Assembly: GCF_004010155.1 (NCBI RefSeq)
Contig: NZ_RRYH01000027.1
Location: 1-64,000 of the forward strand
DNA: 64,000 nucleotides
Reading direction: 5' to 3'
DNA from: Solirhodobacter olei
GTDB lineage: Bacteria > Pseudomonadota > Alphaproteobacteria > Rhodobacterales > Rhodobacteraceae
Position 1 is the first letter of the stretch. Every line of letters starts with the position of its first letter. Below are positions 26,469 to 35,850 of the stretch, piece after piece. The notes under the pieces were generated by a model that was not told the DNA's origin, made no database searches, and worked only from the letters and a program-made list of their open reading frames with translations. Made by a program: the position numbers and the translations under genes.

Positions 26469-27392
26469 ATGGCAGGCATGTCGGGCAGGGCAGCCTCCAA
26501 TGTTGCAGTGCTGATGGGCGGCCTTTCCGCGGAGCGGGAGGTGTCGCTGTCGACCGGGCGCGAATGCGCCGAGGCGCTGCGGGAGGCCGGATACAAGGTG
26601 ACGGAGCTGGATGCCGGCCCCGACCTTGCCGCACGTCTTGCCGATCTGAAGCCCGATGTCGCCTTCAACGCACTCCACGGCCGCTGGGGCGAGGATGGCT
26701 GCGTACAAGGCCTGCTGGAATGGCTGCGCATTCCCTATACCCATTCGGGCGTCCTCTCCTCTGCCCTCGCCATGGACAAGACCCGCGCCAAGGCGGCCTA
26801 TCGCGCCGCGGGCCTGCCGGTGGTCGAAAGCGTGATCGCCCCGAAGGCGGAGGTCGAGGCCCGCCACGTCCTGGCCCCCCCCTACGTGGTGAAGCCGAAT
26901 GCAGAGGGCTCCTCCGTCGGGGTCTATATCGTGCGCGAGCAGGCCAACGGCCCCCCCGTGCTGTCCGCCGAGATGCCGGAGGAGGTGATGGTGGAGACCT
27001 TCGCCCCCGGCCGCGAGCTGACCGTCAGCGTGCTGGGCGACCGGCCGCTGACCGTGACCGATATCCTCACCGACGGCTGGTACGACTACCACGCGAAATA
27101 CACGCCCGGAGGGTCGCGCCACGTCCTTCCGGCAGAGGTGCCGGCCGAGATCTTCGACGCCTGCATGGACTATGCCGTGCGCGCCCACGTCGCGCTTGGC
27201 TGCCGTGGGGTGTCGCGCACCGATTTCCGCTGGGACGAGGCCCGCGGCCCGGCTGGGCTGATCCTTCTGGAGACCAACACCCAGCCCGGGATGACGCCCA
27301 CCTCGCTGACGCCGGAGCAGGCCGCCCATTGCGGCATCGGCTTCCCGGCGCTCTGCCGCTGGATCGTGGAGGACGCTTCGTGCAACCGATGA
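26469..27392 (+). CDS. ddl: D-alanine:D-alanine ligase
   Basis: 307 residues, ATP-grasp enzyme of the DdlB type. [19 protein letters not shown] at the N-terminus, [35 protein letters not shown], and [18 protein letters not shown] at the C-terminus with metal and substrate ligands. It supplies D-Ala-D-Ala to MurF. The 50-nt gap after murB is non-coding. ATG 26478 is an alternative start. Confidence 0.96.
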   Translation: MAGMSGRAASNVAVLMGGLSAEREVSLSTGRECAEALREAGYKVTELDAGPDLAARLADLKPDVAFNALHGRWGEDGCVQGLLEWLRIPYTHSGVLSSALAMDKTRAKAAYRAAGLPVVESVIAPKAEVEARHVLAPPYVVKPNAEGSSVGVYIVREQANGPPVLSAEMPEEVMVETFAPGRELTVSVLGDRPLTVTDILTDGWYDYHAKYTPGGSRHVLPAEVPAEIFDACMDYAVRAHVALGCRGVSRTDFRWDEARGPAGLILLETNTQPGMTPTSLTPEQAAHCGIGFPALCRWIVEDASCNR

Positions 27393-28237
27393 CCCGCCGC
27401 GACCCCGCGCCCTCGCGCCTCGCCTATCGGCTGCAGCGGCTCTGGCTGACGCCGCTGTTCCGCGGCTTCCTGCGCCACGGGGTGCCGGCACTGGCGATCA
27501 TGTTGTTCTTCGGCATCTGGCTGGGCAACGTGCAGCGCCGCGACGCGCTGGTGGCGCAGTTCGAGGCGCTGAAGAGCCAGGTGGAGCACCGGCCGGAATT
27601 CATGGTCACCATGATGTCGGTCGACGGCGCCTCGCCGGCACTGGGCGACGCGATCCGCAAGATGGTGGACATCTCCTTCCCGATCTCCTCCTTCGATCTG
27701 AAGCTGAAGGCAATCCGCGCCCGGATCGAGGGGCTCGACGCCGTCGCCGCGGCCGATATCCGCGTGGCGCCCGGGGGCGTGCTGCAGGTCGAGATCCGCG
27801 CGCGCAAGCCGGTGATGGTCTGGCGCGGCCCGGCGGGGCTGGAGATGGTCGACGACACCGGCCACCGCGTGGCCACGCTGGCCACCCGCGACGCCCGCGC
27901 CGACCTGCCGCTGATCGTGGGGCAGGGCGCCAACAAGGCCGTGCCAGAGGCGCGCGCAATCCTTGCCGCCGCGGGCCCGCTGGCGCCGCGCATCCGCGGA
28001 CTCGTTCGCGTCGGCGCCCGCCGCTGGGACGTGGTCCTCGACCGCGACCAGAAGATCATGCTGCCCGCGACCGATCCGGTCGCCGCGCTGGAACGCGTCA
28101 TCGCCCTCGACCAGGCCCAGGGCCTGTTCTCGCACGACATCACCGTGGTCGACATGCGCCTGCCGGACCGTCCGACGCTGCGCCTCAGCGACCAAGCCTT
28201 TGCCGCGCGCCAGAAGGCGCTGGGACTCAAGCCATAG
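27389..28237 (+). CDS. ftsQ: FtsQ, divisome bitopic protein
   Basis: 282 residues. Short cytoplasmic Arg-rich tail, one transmembrane helix (about 31-48), then a POTRA-like region ([48 protein letters not shown]) and the FtsQ domain. It links FtsL/FtsB to the division ring in the periplasm. Overlaps ddl by four bases. Confidence 0.94.
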   Translation: MTRRDPAPSRLAYRLQRLWLTPLFRGFLRHGVPALAIMLFFGIWLGNVQRRDALVAQFEALKSQVEHRPEFMVTMMSVDGASPALGDAIRKMVDISFPISSFDLKLKAIRARIEGLDAVAAADIRVAPGGVLQVEIRARKPVMVWRGPAGLEMVDDTGHRVATLATRDARADLPLIVGQGANKAVPEARAILAAAGPLAPRIRGLVRVGARRWDVVLDRDQKIMLPATDPVAALERVIALDQAQGLFSHDITVVDMRLPDRPTLRLSDQAFAARQKALGLKP

Positions 28238-28250
28238 GAGCCGTCCGAAG

Positions 28251-29585
28251 ATGACCGACCTCTACCAGTCCCAACGTGCGATGCGGAACATGCGGCGCGC
28301 CGCCATGCAGCGGGGCGTGATCGCGATCCTCGACATCGGCACGTTCAAGATCGCCTGCCTCGTGCTGCGCTTCGACGGCCCCAGCCAGCTGGGCGAGCGC
28401 GACGGCGTCGGCCCGATGGCCGGCCAGTCCTCGTTCCGCGTCATCGGCGCGGCCACGACCCGGTCCCGCGGCGTCCGCTTCGGCGAGATCGACGCGATGG
28501 CCGAGACCGAGCGCGCCGTGCGCACGGCCGTGCAGGCGGCGCAGAAGATGGCCAACGTCCGGGTCGACCACGTCATCGCCTGCTTCTCCGGCGCGCGGCC
28601 GCGCAGCTACGGCCTTGTCGGCGAGCACATGCTGACCGACCGCGTGGTGACCGAGCAGGACGTGGCCCGCGTGCTGGCCGCCTGCGATGTCCCCGACGTC
28701 GGGCGCGACCGCGAGGTGCTGCACGCCCAGCCGGTGAACTTCGCGCTCGACCACCGCTCCGGGCTGGCCGATCCGCGCGGGCAGTCGGGCAACAAGCTGA
28801 CCTGCGACATGCACCTGCTGACGGTCGACGCGATGGTGGTGGAAAGCCTTCTGCACTGCATCAACCGCTGCGACCTGGAGGTCGCGGGCCTCGCCTCGGG
28901 TGCCTATGTTTCCGGCGTGGCGAGCCTCGTGGAGGACGAGCAGGAACTGGGCGCGGCCTGCATCGACATGGGCGGCGGGGCGACGGGCCTGTCGATCTTC
29001 ATCAAGAAGCACATGATCTACGCCGACTCGGTCCGCCTTGGCGGCGATCACGTCACCTCGGACATCTCCAAGGGCCTGCAGATTCCGCTGACCGTGGCCG
29101 AGCGCATCAAGACCCGCCACGGCGGCGTTCACGCCACGGGCATGGACGACCGCGAGATGATCGAGATCGGCGGCGATTCGGGCGACTGGGAGAAGGACCG
29201 CCGCCAGGTCAGCCGTACTGAGCTGATCGGCATCATGCGCCCCCGGGTCGAGGAGATCCTGGAGGAGGCCCGCGCGCGGCTCGACGCGGCCGGCTTCGAC
29301 CATCTGCCAAGCCAGCAGATCGTGCTTACCGGCGGCGGCAGCCAGATCCCCGGGCTCGACGGGCTTGCAGCGAAGATCCTCGGCCAGAGGGTGCGCCTCG
29401 GCCGTCCGCTGCGCGTTCAAGGTCTGCCGCAAGCCGCGACAGGACCGGCTTTTTCCTCTGCCGTGGGTCTCTGCCTCTTTGCGGCCCATCCGCAGGACGA
29501 GTGGTGGGATTTCGACATCCCGGCCGATCGCTATCCCGCCCGCTCGCTGAAGCGTGCCGTGAAATGGTTCAAGGATAACTGGTGA
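28251..29585 (+). CDS. ftsA: FtsA, actin-like membrane tether for FtsZ
   Basis: 444 residues. ATPase phosphate loops AILDIGTFKIACLV and CIDMGGGATGLSIF, and the adenosine motif VLTGGGSQIPGL. The C-terminal SLKRAVKWFKDNW is the amphipathic membrane-targeting helix. An insertion rich in acidic residues (MDDREMIEIGGDSGDW) lies before the helix ERIL-like segment, as in other alphaproteobacteria. It recruits FtsZ to the membrane. Confidence 0.96.
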   Translation: MTDLYQSQRAMRNMRRAAMQRGVIAILDIGTFKIACLVLRFDGPSQLGERDGVGPMAGQSSFRVIGAATTRSRGVRFGEIDAMAETERAVRTAVQAAQKMANVRVDHVIACFSGARPRSYGLVGEHMLTDRVVTEQDVARVLAACDVPDVGRDREVLHAQPVNFALDHRSGLADPRGQSGNKLTCDMHLLTVDAMVVESLLHCINRCDLEVAGLASGAYVSGVASLVEDEQELGAACIDMGGGATGLSIFIKKHMIYADSVRLGGDHVTSDISKGLQIPLTVAERIKTRHGGVHATGMDDREMIEIGGDSGDWEKDRRQVSRTELIGIMRPRVEEILEEARARLDAAGFDHLPSQQIVLTGGGSQIPGLDGLAAKILGQRVRLGRPLRVQGLPQAATGPAFSSAVGLCLFAAHPQDEWWDFDIPADRYPARSLKRAVKWFKDNW

Positions 29586-29760
29586 CCACTACAGGATGAC
29601 GTAATGGCGAAATCCCGCTGGTTTGACCTGCCCGGTCCCCATATTTTGTGGGAAACCGGCGTTTTTTGCGTGACCTCCAGCCAGCCAATGGCTAAGGTTG
29701 CGCAAATGCGGGGTCGATCGGCGGAGCAGGCCGGATAACTGGTGCAGGCGGGATAAAGCG
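29586..29760 (+). promoter_or_regulatory. ftsA-ftsZ intergenic region
   Basis: 175 nt, AT-richer than its surroundings, with TTGACC at 29623-29628 and an inverted TCCCCA-N6-GTGGGA-like element near 29635-29652. A separate ftsZ promoter is likely, but no -10 at the right distance is evident. Confidence 0.35.
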
Positions 29761-31458
29761 ATGACATTGAATCTAACGATGAGCAGCGACCACCAGGAAG
29801 AGCTGAAGCCGCGGATCACGGTGTTCGGCGTCGGCGGCGCAGGCGGCAATGCCGTCAACAACATGATCGAGAAGAAGCTCGAGGGCGTTGAGTTCGTCGC
29901 CGCCAATACCGACGCTCAGGCCCTTTCGCAAAGCCGCGCGACGGCCAAGATCCAGATGGGGATCAAGGCGACCGAGGGGCTCGGCGCGGGCGGCAAGCCC
30001 TCGATGGGCGCGATGTCGGCCGAGGAGACGATCGAGGAGATCGTCGACCATCTCGCCGGCGCGCACATGTGCTTCATCACCGCCGGCATGGGCGGCGGCA
30101 CCGGCACCGGCGCGGCCCCGATCATCGCGCAGGCGGCGCGGGAGCTGGGCGTGCTGACCGTGGGCGTCGTCACCAAGCCCTTCCAGTTCGAGGGCGCCAA
30201 GCGGATGCGCCAGGCCGAGGAGGGCGTCGAGAGCCTTCAGAAGGTCGTCGACACGCTGATCATCATTCCCAACCAGAACCTGTTCCGGCTGGCGAACGAG
30301 AAGACGACCTTCACCGAAGCCTTCGCAATGGCCGACGACGTGCTCTACCAGGGCGTCAAGGGCGTGACCGACCTGATGGTCCGTCCGGGCCTCATCAACC
30401 TCGACTTCGCCGACGTGCGGTCGGTGATGGACGAGATGGGCAAGGCGATGATGGGCACGGGCGAGGCCTCGGGCGAGGACCGCGCGGTGCAGGCCGCCGA
30501 GAAGGCGATCGCCAACCCGCTGCTCGACGAGATCAGCCTGAATGGCGCCAAGGGTGTTCTGATCAACATCACCGGTGGCTACGACATGACGCTGTTCGAG
30601 CTCGACGAGGCCGCGAACATCATCCGCGAGAAGGTCGACCAGGACGCCAACATCATCGTCGGCTCCACGCTGGATACCGAGATGGAGGGGATGATCCGCG
30701 TCTCCGTCGTCGCGACCGGCATCGATGCGTCGCATGTCCACCGCGACCTGCCGCAGCCGCGCCGCAAGATGACTGACGCGGTGGCCCAGGCCGCCGAACC
30801 GGCGCCGGCCCCGGCCGAAACGGCCGCCCGCGTGCCGCTGCAGATGCCGCCGGCCTTCGCGCCCGCGGCTGGCGCGCCGGTGCAGGAAGAGCCGACGCTC
30901 TTCACCGATCCGCAGCCCGAAGAGGCGATGGAAGACGAGGCCCCGGCCTTCATGCCACGCCAGGACGCAGTGCCCTCGGCCCCGCCGTCCCGTGCGCCGG
31001 TGGCCCGCGAGGACCTGCCGCCGCCGGCCTACCGGCCGCAGCCGCAGGCTCAGGCGCCGCAGCATCCGGCCCCGAGCCATGACGAGAGCGCCGGCGATTT
31101 CGTCGCCCCGCGTCCGCGCCCGGCCGGAACCCCCTCGCCGGAGGCGATGGCGCGCCTTGCCGCAGCTGTGAACCGCGGCCCCGGGGCCGCCGCGCCGCGT
31201 GCGCCCGCCGCCGCGCCGCAGCAGCGCCAGCAGCCCGCCGCGCAGCAGCGCCCGGCCGCCGCCGAGAAGCCGCGCTTCGGGATCAACTCGCTGATCAACC
31301 GGATGACCGGCCACGCGGCGGACCCCGCGCCGGGCGCCGAACGCTCGGCCGCGGTGCGTGCGCAGCCGCCGGTGACCGCCCACGAAGAGGATCAGGACAT
31401 CGATCCCGAACAGGAGCGGATCGAAATCCCGGCATTCCTGCGGCGCCAAGCCAACTGA
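29761..31458 (+). CDS. ftsZ: FtsZ, tubulin-like division GTPase
   Basis: 565 residues, longer than E. coli FtsZ (383). Residues 1-335 hold the GTPase core with the tubulin signature [19 protein letters not shown], and the catalytic [11 protein letters not shown]. Residues 340-550 form a Pro/Ala/Gln-rich disordered linker, as usual in alphaproteobacteria. It ends in the conserved peptide [10 protein letters not shown], which binds FtsA and other partners. It forms the Z ring. A strong terminator follows. Confidence 0.97.
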   Translation: MTLNLTMSSDHQEELKPRITVFGVGGAGGNAVNNMIEKKLEGVEFVAANTDAQALSQSRATAKIQMGIKATEGLGAGGKPSMGAMSAEETIEEIVDHLAGAHMCFITAGMGGGTGTGAAPIIAQAARELGVLTVGVVTKPFQFEGAKRMRQAEEGVESLQKVVDTLIIIPNQNLFRLANEKTTFTEAFAMADDVLYQGVKGVTDLMVRPGLINLDFADVRSVMDEMGKAMMGTGEASGEDRAVQAAEKAIANPLLDEISLNGAKGVLINITGGYDMTLFELDEAANIIREKVDQDANIIVGSTLDTEMEGMIRVSVVATGIDASHVHRDLPQPRRKMTDAVAQAAEPAPAPAETAARVPLQMPPAFAPAAGAPVQEEPTLFTDPQPEEAMEDEAPAFMPRQDAVPSAPPSRAPVAREDLPPPAYRPQPQAQAPQHPAPSHDESAGDFVAPRPRPAGTPSPEAMARLAAAVNRGPGAAAPRAPAAAPQQRQQPAAQQRPAAAEKPRFGINSLINRMTGHAADPAPGAERSAAVRAQPPVTAHEEDQDIDPEQERIEIPAFLRRQAN

Positions 31459-31476
31459 TCGCGGTAACATTTTGCG

Positions 31477-31506
31477 GAAAAGGGCCGGAGAAATCCGGCC
31501 CTTTTC
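31477..31506 (+). terminator. Rho-independent terminator of the dcw cluster
   Basis: Perfect 13-bp stem GAAAAGGGCCGGA/TCCGGCCCTTTTC with a GAAA tetraloop, followed by TTGTTTTATTT. It is a textbook intrinsic terminator 19 nt after the ftsZ stop. Confidence 0.92.
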
Positions 31507-31561
31507 TTGTTTTATTTCAGGGTATTATGCCCGGTTCCGAGCGGATTGGCACGATCCCGCC

Positions 31562-31578
31562 GGACCAATTGGTTAATG
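31562..31578. promoter_or_regulatory. Box GGACCAATTGGTTAATG upstream of lpxC
   Basis: Sixteen of 17 bases match the box in front of ccaF1 (664-680). It is centred about 117 nt before the lpxC GTG, in the space between the ftsZ terminator and the gene. Confidence 0.45.
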
Positions 31579-31686
31579 TTACATCGCGTTGCAAAGAGTG
31601 AGTTGAGCTTGCGCGGGTGCACTTCTAAGTGACGAATGCGGCAGGACGTATGTCGTACTTCAAGACGCATACCAGGACGAAATTCG

Positions 31687-32607
31687 GTGCAGCACGCGAT
31701 CAAATCCCCGGTCAGTTTCTCCGGCGTCGGCCTCCACACCGGCGCGCCGGTGCGCATGACCATCCGGCCGGCCTCGGCGGATTACGGCATCTGGTTCAAG
31801 CGGCTCGACGTGACGCGCGGCGACGCGATGGTTCCCGCGATCTGGAGCGCGGTCGTCCCCGCCAGGCTCTGCACCCAGATCGCCAATGCCTCCGGCGTGA
31901 CCGTCTCCACGATCGAGCATGTGATGGCGGCCCTTGCCGGCTGCGGCATCCACAACGCGCTGATCGAGATCGACGGCCCGGAAGTGCCGATCCTCGACGG
32001 CTCCGCCACCGCTTTTGTCGAAGGCATCCTCGGCCGCGGCATCCGCACGCTTGCGGTGCCGCTGCGCGCCTTCCGCATTCTCGACCGGATCGAGGTCAGC
32101 GAAGGCGCGGCCATCGCCCGGCTCGACCCGGCCCCGGGGCTGGAGATCGACTTCCACATCGATTTCGTCGATGCCGCCATCGGTCGGCAGTCGAAGCGGC
32201 TGAACATGGCCAACGGCGCTTTCGTGCGCGAGCTTTCCGACAGCCGCACCTTCTGCCGGCAGTCGGACGTCGACTACATGCGCGCCAACGGCCTTGCGCT
32301 CGGCGGAACGATCGACAATGCCGTCGTCGTCGATGGCGATGCGGTCCTCACCCCCGGCGGTCTGCGCCACGCGGACGAGGCCGTGCGCCACAAGATGCTC
32401 GACGCGCTCGGCGACCTCGCGCTGGCGGGTGCGCCGATCCTCGGCCGCTACACCGGCAACCGGGCGGGCCACGCGCTGACCAACAAGCTGCTGCGCGCGC
32501 TCTTCGGCAATCCGGACGCCTATCGGCTGACCGAAATCGAACCCGGCGAGCGGGCCGCGCTTCCGGGCGTCGGCATCCACCGGGCCGATCTTCAGGCCTA
32601 CGCCTGA
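31687..32607 (+). CDS. lpxC: LpxC, UDP-3-O-acyl-GlcNAc deacetylase
   Basis: 306 residues from GTG 31687, chosen because AGGA lies 9 nt before it and the protein then begins with the family block SPVSFSGVGLHTG. Zinc ligands are in STIEHVMAALAG and RHKMLDALGDLALAG (HxxxD). The committed step of lipid A synthesis. An ATG 51 nt upstream would add 17 residues without homology. Its place after ftsZ is conserved in alphaproteobacteria. Confidence 0.95.
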   Translation: MQHAIKSPVSFSGVGLHTGAPVRMTIRPASADYGIWFKRLDVTRGDAMVPAIWSAVVPARLCTQIANASGVTVSTIEHVMAALAGCGIHNALIEIDGPEVPILDGSATAFVEGILGRGIRTLAVPLRAFRILDRIEVSEGAAIARLDPAPGLEIDFHIDFVDAAIGRQSKRLNMANGAFVRELSDSRTFCRQSDVDYMRANGLALGGTIDNAVVVDGDAVLTPGGLRHADEAVRHKMLDALGDLALAGAPILGRYTGNRAGHALTNKLLRALFGNPDAYRLTEIEPGERAALPGVGIHRADLQAYA

Positions 32608-32630
32608 CCCCCTTCACCGCCAGCGTAAAG

Positions 32631-32674
32631 AACGCCAAAGGCGTTTTGCGCCCGGAATTTTTCTGTGCTAGGAG
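32631..32674 (+). promoter_or_regulatory. lpxC 3' hairpin and candidate bamD promoter
   Basis: AACGCC-AAA-GGCGTTTT (32631-32647) may terminate lpxC. TTGCGC (32646-32651) and TAGGAG (32669-32674) are 17 nt apart and could start the bamD transcript. Confidence 0.35.
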
Positions 32675-32767
32675 ACGGTCAGACGCGCGGGGCAGGGGGG
32701 ACGGCGGCAGGCAATTGTCCGCTCCCATGCGATCCGGTCGCAGATAACGGCGATGGGTAGGCAGAGC

Positions 32768-33613
32768 ATGGCAGGCAGAGGGTCAACGGCGGCGCTGGTC
32801 GGGTCGCTCATGTTCACCTTCGCGCTGGCAGGCTGCGGCGGCGGTGGGCAAAGGGCCAAGACGATCCCGAACGAGGATCTGACCGCCAAGCAGATATATT
32901 CCCGCGCCGAATACGCGCTGGAGGGCCGGCACGACCCCAAGACGGCAGCGAAGGACTTCGGCGAGGTCCAGCGGCTCTACCCCTATTCCGCCTGGGCCAA
33001 GCGCGCCACGATCATGGAGGCCTATGCCGACCATCAGGCGAAGAAATACCAGGAAAGCCGCGACGCCGCGCAGCGCTATCTGGACTACTACCCGGGCGAC
33101 GAGGATGCGGCCTATGCGCAATACCTGCTCGCGCTGTCCTATTACGACCAGATCGATGCCGTTGGCCGCGACCAGGGCGTGACCTTCCAGGCGCTGAAGG
33201 CGCTGCGCGACGTCATCCAGAAATACCCCAACAGCGACTACGCCCGTTCGGCGATGCTGAAGTTCGACCTCGCCTTCAACCATCTCGCCGCCAAGGAGAT
33301 GGAGATCGGCCGCTATTACGAGAAGAAGGGCGATTACGCAGCGGCCGCCAACCGCTTCCGCGCGGTGGTGGAGCAGTACCAGACCACGACCTACACGCCC
33401 GAGGCGCTGGAGCGGCTGGTGGAATGCTACATCGCGCTCGGCTTCACCGATGATGCCCAGACGGCGGGGGCCATCCTTGGCCACAACTTCCGCTCCAGCC
33501 CGTTCTACCAGGAGGCCTATGTGCGCCTGAAGCACAACGGCCTCGCCCCGTCGGCGAAGACGGGCAGCTGGCTGAACCGCATCTTCGACAACGGCGCGAA
33601 GAGCGGCAAATAG
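32768..33613 (+). CDS. bamD: BamD, outer membrane assembly lipoprotein
   Basis: 281 residues from ATG 32768 (ATG 32753 would add five). Lipoprotein signal with lipobox LAGC about residue 23, then five TPR-like repeats, for example AKQIYSRAEYALEGRHDPKTAAKDF, AYADHQAKKYQESRDAAQRYLDYYPGDED and KKGDYAAAANRFRAVVEQYQTT. It is the essential scaffold of the BAM complex, inserting outer membrane proteins from the periplasmic face. Length is slightly more than E. coli BamD (245). Confidence 0.92.
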   Translation: MAGRGSTAALVGSLMFTFALAGCGGGGQRAKTIPNEDLTAKQIYSRAEYALEGRHDPKTAAKDFGEVQRLYPYSAWAKRATIMEAYADHQAKKYQESRDAAQRYLDYYPGDEDAAYAQYLLALSYYDQIDAVGRDQGVTFQALKALRDVIQKYPNSDYARSAMLKFDLAFNHLAAKEMEIGRYYEKKGDYAAAANRFRAVVEQYQTTTYTPEALERLVECYIALGFTDDAQTAGAILGHNFRSSPFYQEAYVRLKHNGLAPSAKTGSWLNRIFDNGAKSGK

Positions 33614-33626
33614 CGGGGCGCCAAAG

Positions 33627-35276
33627 ATGCTCCGCGGCCTCGACATCCGCGACATGCTGATCATCGAGCGGCTGGAGCTGGCCTTCCAGCCCGGCCTCAA
33701 CGTGCTGACCGGCGAGACCGGCGCGGGCAAGTCGATCCTGCTCGACGCGCTCGGCTTCGTGCTCGGCTGGCGGGGACGGGCGGACATCACCCGCCCCGGC
33801 GCCGCGCAGGGCGAGGTGACGGCAGTGTTCGACCTGCCCCCCACCCATCCGGCGCGCGAGATCCTGGCCGAGGCGGGGCTGCCGCTCGACGACGAGCTGA
33901 TCCTGCGCCGCACCGCCACGCCCGAGGGCCGCAAGACGGCCTATGTCAACGACCGGCGCACCTCTGGCGAGGTGCTGCGCACGCTGTCCGAGACATTGGT
34001 GGAACTGCACGGCCAGCAGGATGACCGCGGCCTTCTGAACCCGCGCGGCCACCGCGACATTCTCGATGCTTTCGCCGAGACGGGCCCGCTGCTGGCGGAG
34101 ACCCGCCAGCGCTGGCGCGCGCTCTCCGCCGCCCGCCGCGCGCTGGAGGAGGCCGAGGCCGGGCTGGAGGCCGCCCGGGCGGAGGAGGACTACCTACGCC
34201 ATTCGGTGGCCGAACTCGACAAGCTCGCCCCCGAGGCGGGGGAGGAGGCCGAGCTCGACGCCCGCCGCCGGCTTATGCAGGCCTCGGCCCGGATCCGCGA
34301 GGATATCGCCCGTGCGCACGAGGCGCTTGGCCCCCAGGGCGCCGAGGGGATGGTGACCGATGCCTCCCGCTGGCTCGAAGGTGCCTCTGACCGGGCGGAG
34401 GGGCGGCTCGACGCCGCGCTCGACGCGCTGCAGCGGCTGATGGTGGAACTGGGCGAGGCGCAGCAGGGGGTCGAGGACTGCCTGGAGGCGCTGGCCTTCA
34501 ACCCCTCGGAGCTGGAGGTGGTGGAGGAGCGACTCTTCGCCATCCGCGCGCTGGCCCGCAAGCATGGCTGCCTGGCAGACGACCTCGCCGGGCTGTCAGA
34601 GGCGCTCCACGCCCGCCTCGCAGCGCTCGACAGCGGCAGCGACAACCTGGCGCGGCTCACGGCCGAACTGCGCAGCGCCGAAGCGGCCCATGCCGAGGCC
34701 TGCGCCCGCCTGACGAAGGCCCGCAGCGCCGCCGCCACGCGCCTCGACAAGGCCATGGCGGGCGAGCTGCCGCCGCTGAAGCTGGAACGTGCCCGCTTCG
34801 CGACCGAGGTCGCGGCGGCCGAACCGGGCCCCGAGGGGGCCGATGCAGTGGCCTTCACCGTGGCCACAAACCCCGGCGCGCCGGCGGGGCCGCTGGACCG
34901 GATCGCCTCGGGCGGGGAGCTGTCGCGGTTCCTGCTTGCGCTGAAGGTCTGCCTGACCCGCGGCTCCACGCCCGTCACCATGATCTTCGACGAGATCGAC
35001 CGCGGCGTCGGTGGCGCCACCGCCGATGCTGTCGGCCGCCGCCTCGCCGCGCTTTCGACCGAGGCGCAGGTGCTGGTCGTCACCCACTCGCCGCAGGTCG
35101 CGGCGCGCGCGGCGCATCACTGGCGGGTCGAGAAGCGGGTGAAGGCGGGGCTGACGACCTCGCAGGTCGTGCCGCTCGACGCGGAGGAGCGGGTGGACGA
35201 GATCGCCCGCATGCTCGCCGGCGACACGATCACGGAGGCGGCCCGGGCGGCCGCGCAGGCGCTTCTGGCAGGCTGA
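33627..35276 (+). CDS. recN: RecN, SMC-like DNA repair ATPase
   Basis: 549 residues. Walker A GETGAGKSILLDAL and QDDRGLLNPRGHRDILDAF are followed by a long Ala/Glu-rich coiled-coil centre (about 155-370). Then the ABC signature ASGGELSRFLLALK and Walker B TMIFDEIDRGVGG. It acts in double-strand break repair. It follows bamD by 13 nt, probably co-transcribed as in many alphaproteobacteria. Confidence 0.95.
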   Translation: MLRGLDIRDMLIIERLELAFQPGLNVLTGETGAGKSILLDALGFVLGWRGRADITRPGAAQGEVTAVFDLPPTHPAREILAEAGLPLDDELILRRTATPEGRKTAYVNDRRTSGEVLRTLSETLVELHGQQDDRGLLNPRGHRDILDAFAETGPLLAETRQRWRALSAARRALEEAEAGLEAARAEEDYLRHSVAELDKLAPEAGEEAELDARRRLMQASARIREDIARAHEALGPQGAEGMVTDASRWLEGASDRAEGRLDAALDALQRLMVELGEAQQGVEDCLEALAFNPSELEVVEERLFAIRALARKHGCLADDLAGLSEALHARLAALDSGSDNLARLTAELRSAEAAHAEACARLTKARSAAATRLDKAMAGELPPLKLERARFATEVAAAEPGPEGADAVAFTVATNPGAPAGPLDRIASGGELSRFLLALKVCLTRGSTPVTMIFDEIDRGVGGATADAVGRRLAALSTEAQVLVVTHSPQVAARAAHHWRVEKRVKAGLTTSQVVPLDAEERVDEIARMLAGDTITEAARAAAQALLAG

Positions 35277-35457
35277 AGGGCTGAAGACGGAGGGCGGCCG
35301 CGCGCTGCCGCACGGCCCTTGCGCCGCAGAGGATTCTTGCCAGCAAAACGTGGGGCGCGGGCGCGGTGTTGCGCGGCAGGCGGCAGCACCGTCCCGATTT
35401 ACGGTACTTTACGGTGCGAAAGCGGTGGCATTGCGGTGCGGAACCGGCGGGGCGGGA

Positions 35458-35850
35458 TCAGTCCCCCTCGGCCACGAATTGCACGGAAACTGCGACCCAG
35501 CCGCCGGGCTGGCGCGACAGCACCGCCGTCAGCAGGGTCGAGATCCGCCCCGCGTCGCTGCCATCGGCATTGCGGATGCCGGACAGGACGAAGCGCTGGT
35601 GCGTCACCGCCACCACGGGCCCGAGCGGGCGGATCTTGCCGCGGCCGGTCACCAGCCGCGCCTTGGCAAAGGCGCCGCGCCACTCGCTCTTGAGCACCTT
35701 CTCGATCGCGGCGCGGCCCTCGGCCCAGGCGCCCGTTAGGCTAAGGAAATCAGCGTCTTCCGAGAAGAGCGTGCCAAGCGCCGCCGCGTCCTGCGACAGC
35801 CAGCAGGCCGAGAAGTTGCGGGCGAAGGCTTCTGCCGTTTCCGAAGCCAT
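35458..35850 (-). CDS. NTF2-like fold protein, SgcJ/EcaC type
   Basis: 130 residues from ATG 35850. AEAFARNFSACWLSQDAAALGTLFSEDADFLSLTGAWAEGRAAI is the typical NTF2/DUF4440 start (helix, then W.GR.AI), and the C-terminus is rich in beta strands (ILTAVLSRQPGGWVAVSVQF). These are small cone-shaped domains, often of unknown substrate. It overlaps the flavoprotein stop by one base (TGATG), so it is coupled to that gene. Confidence 0.75.
   Translation of the reverse strand: MASETAEAFARNFSACWLSQDAAALGTLFSEDADFLSLTGAWAEGRAAIEKVLKSEWRGAFAKARLVTGRGKIRPLGPVVAVTHQRFVLSGIRNADGSDAGRISTLLTAVLSRQPGGWVAVSVQFVAEGD

Noticed and set aside
29623-29652. Clear ftsZ promoter at TTGACC
   Set aside because: No -10 at 16-18 nt spacing. 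Only listed as a region likely to hold a promoter.
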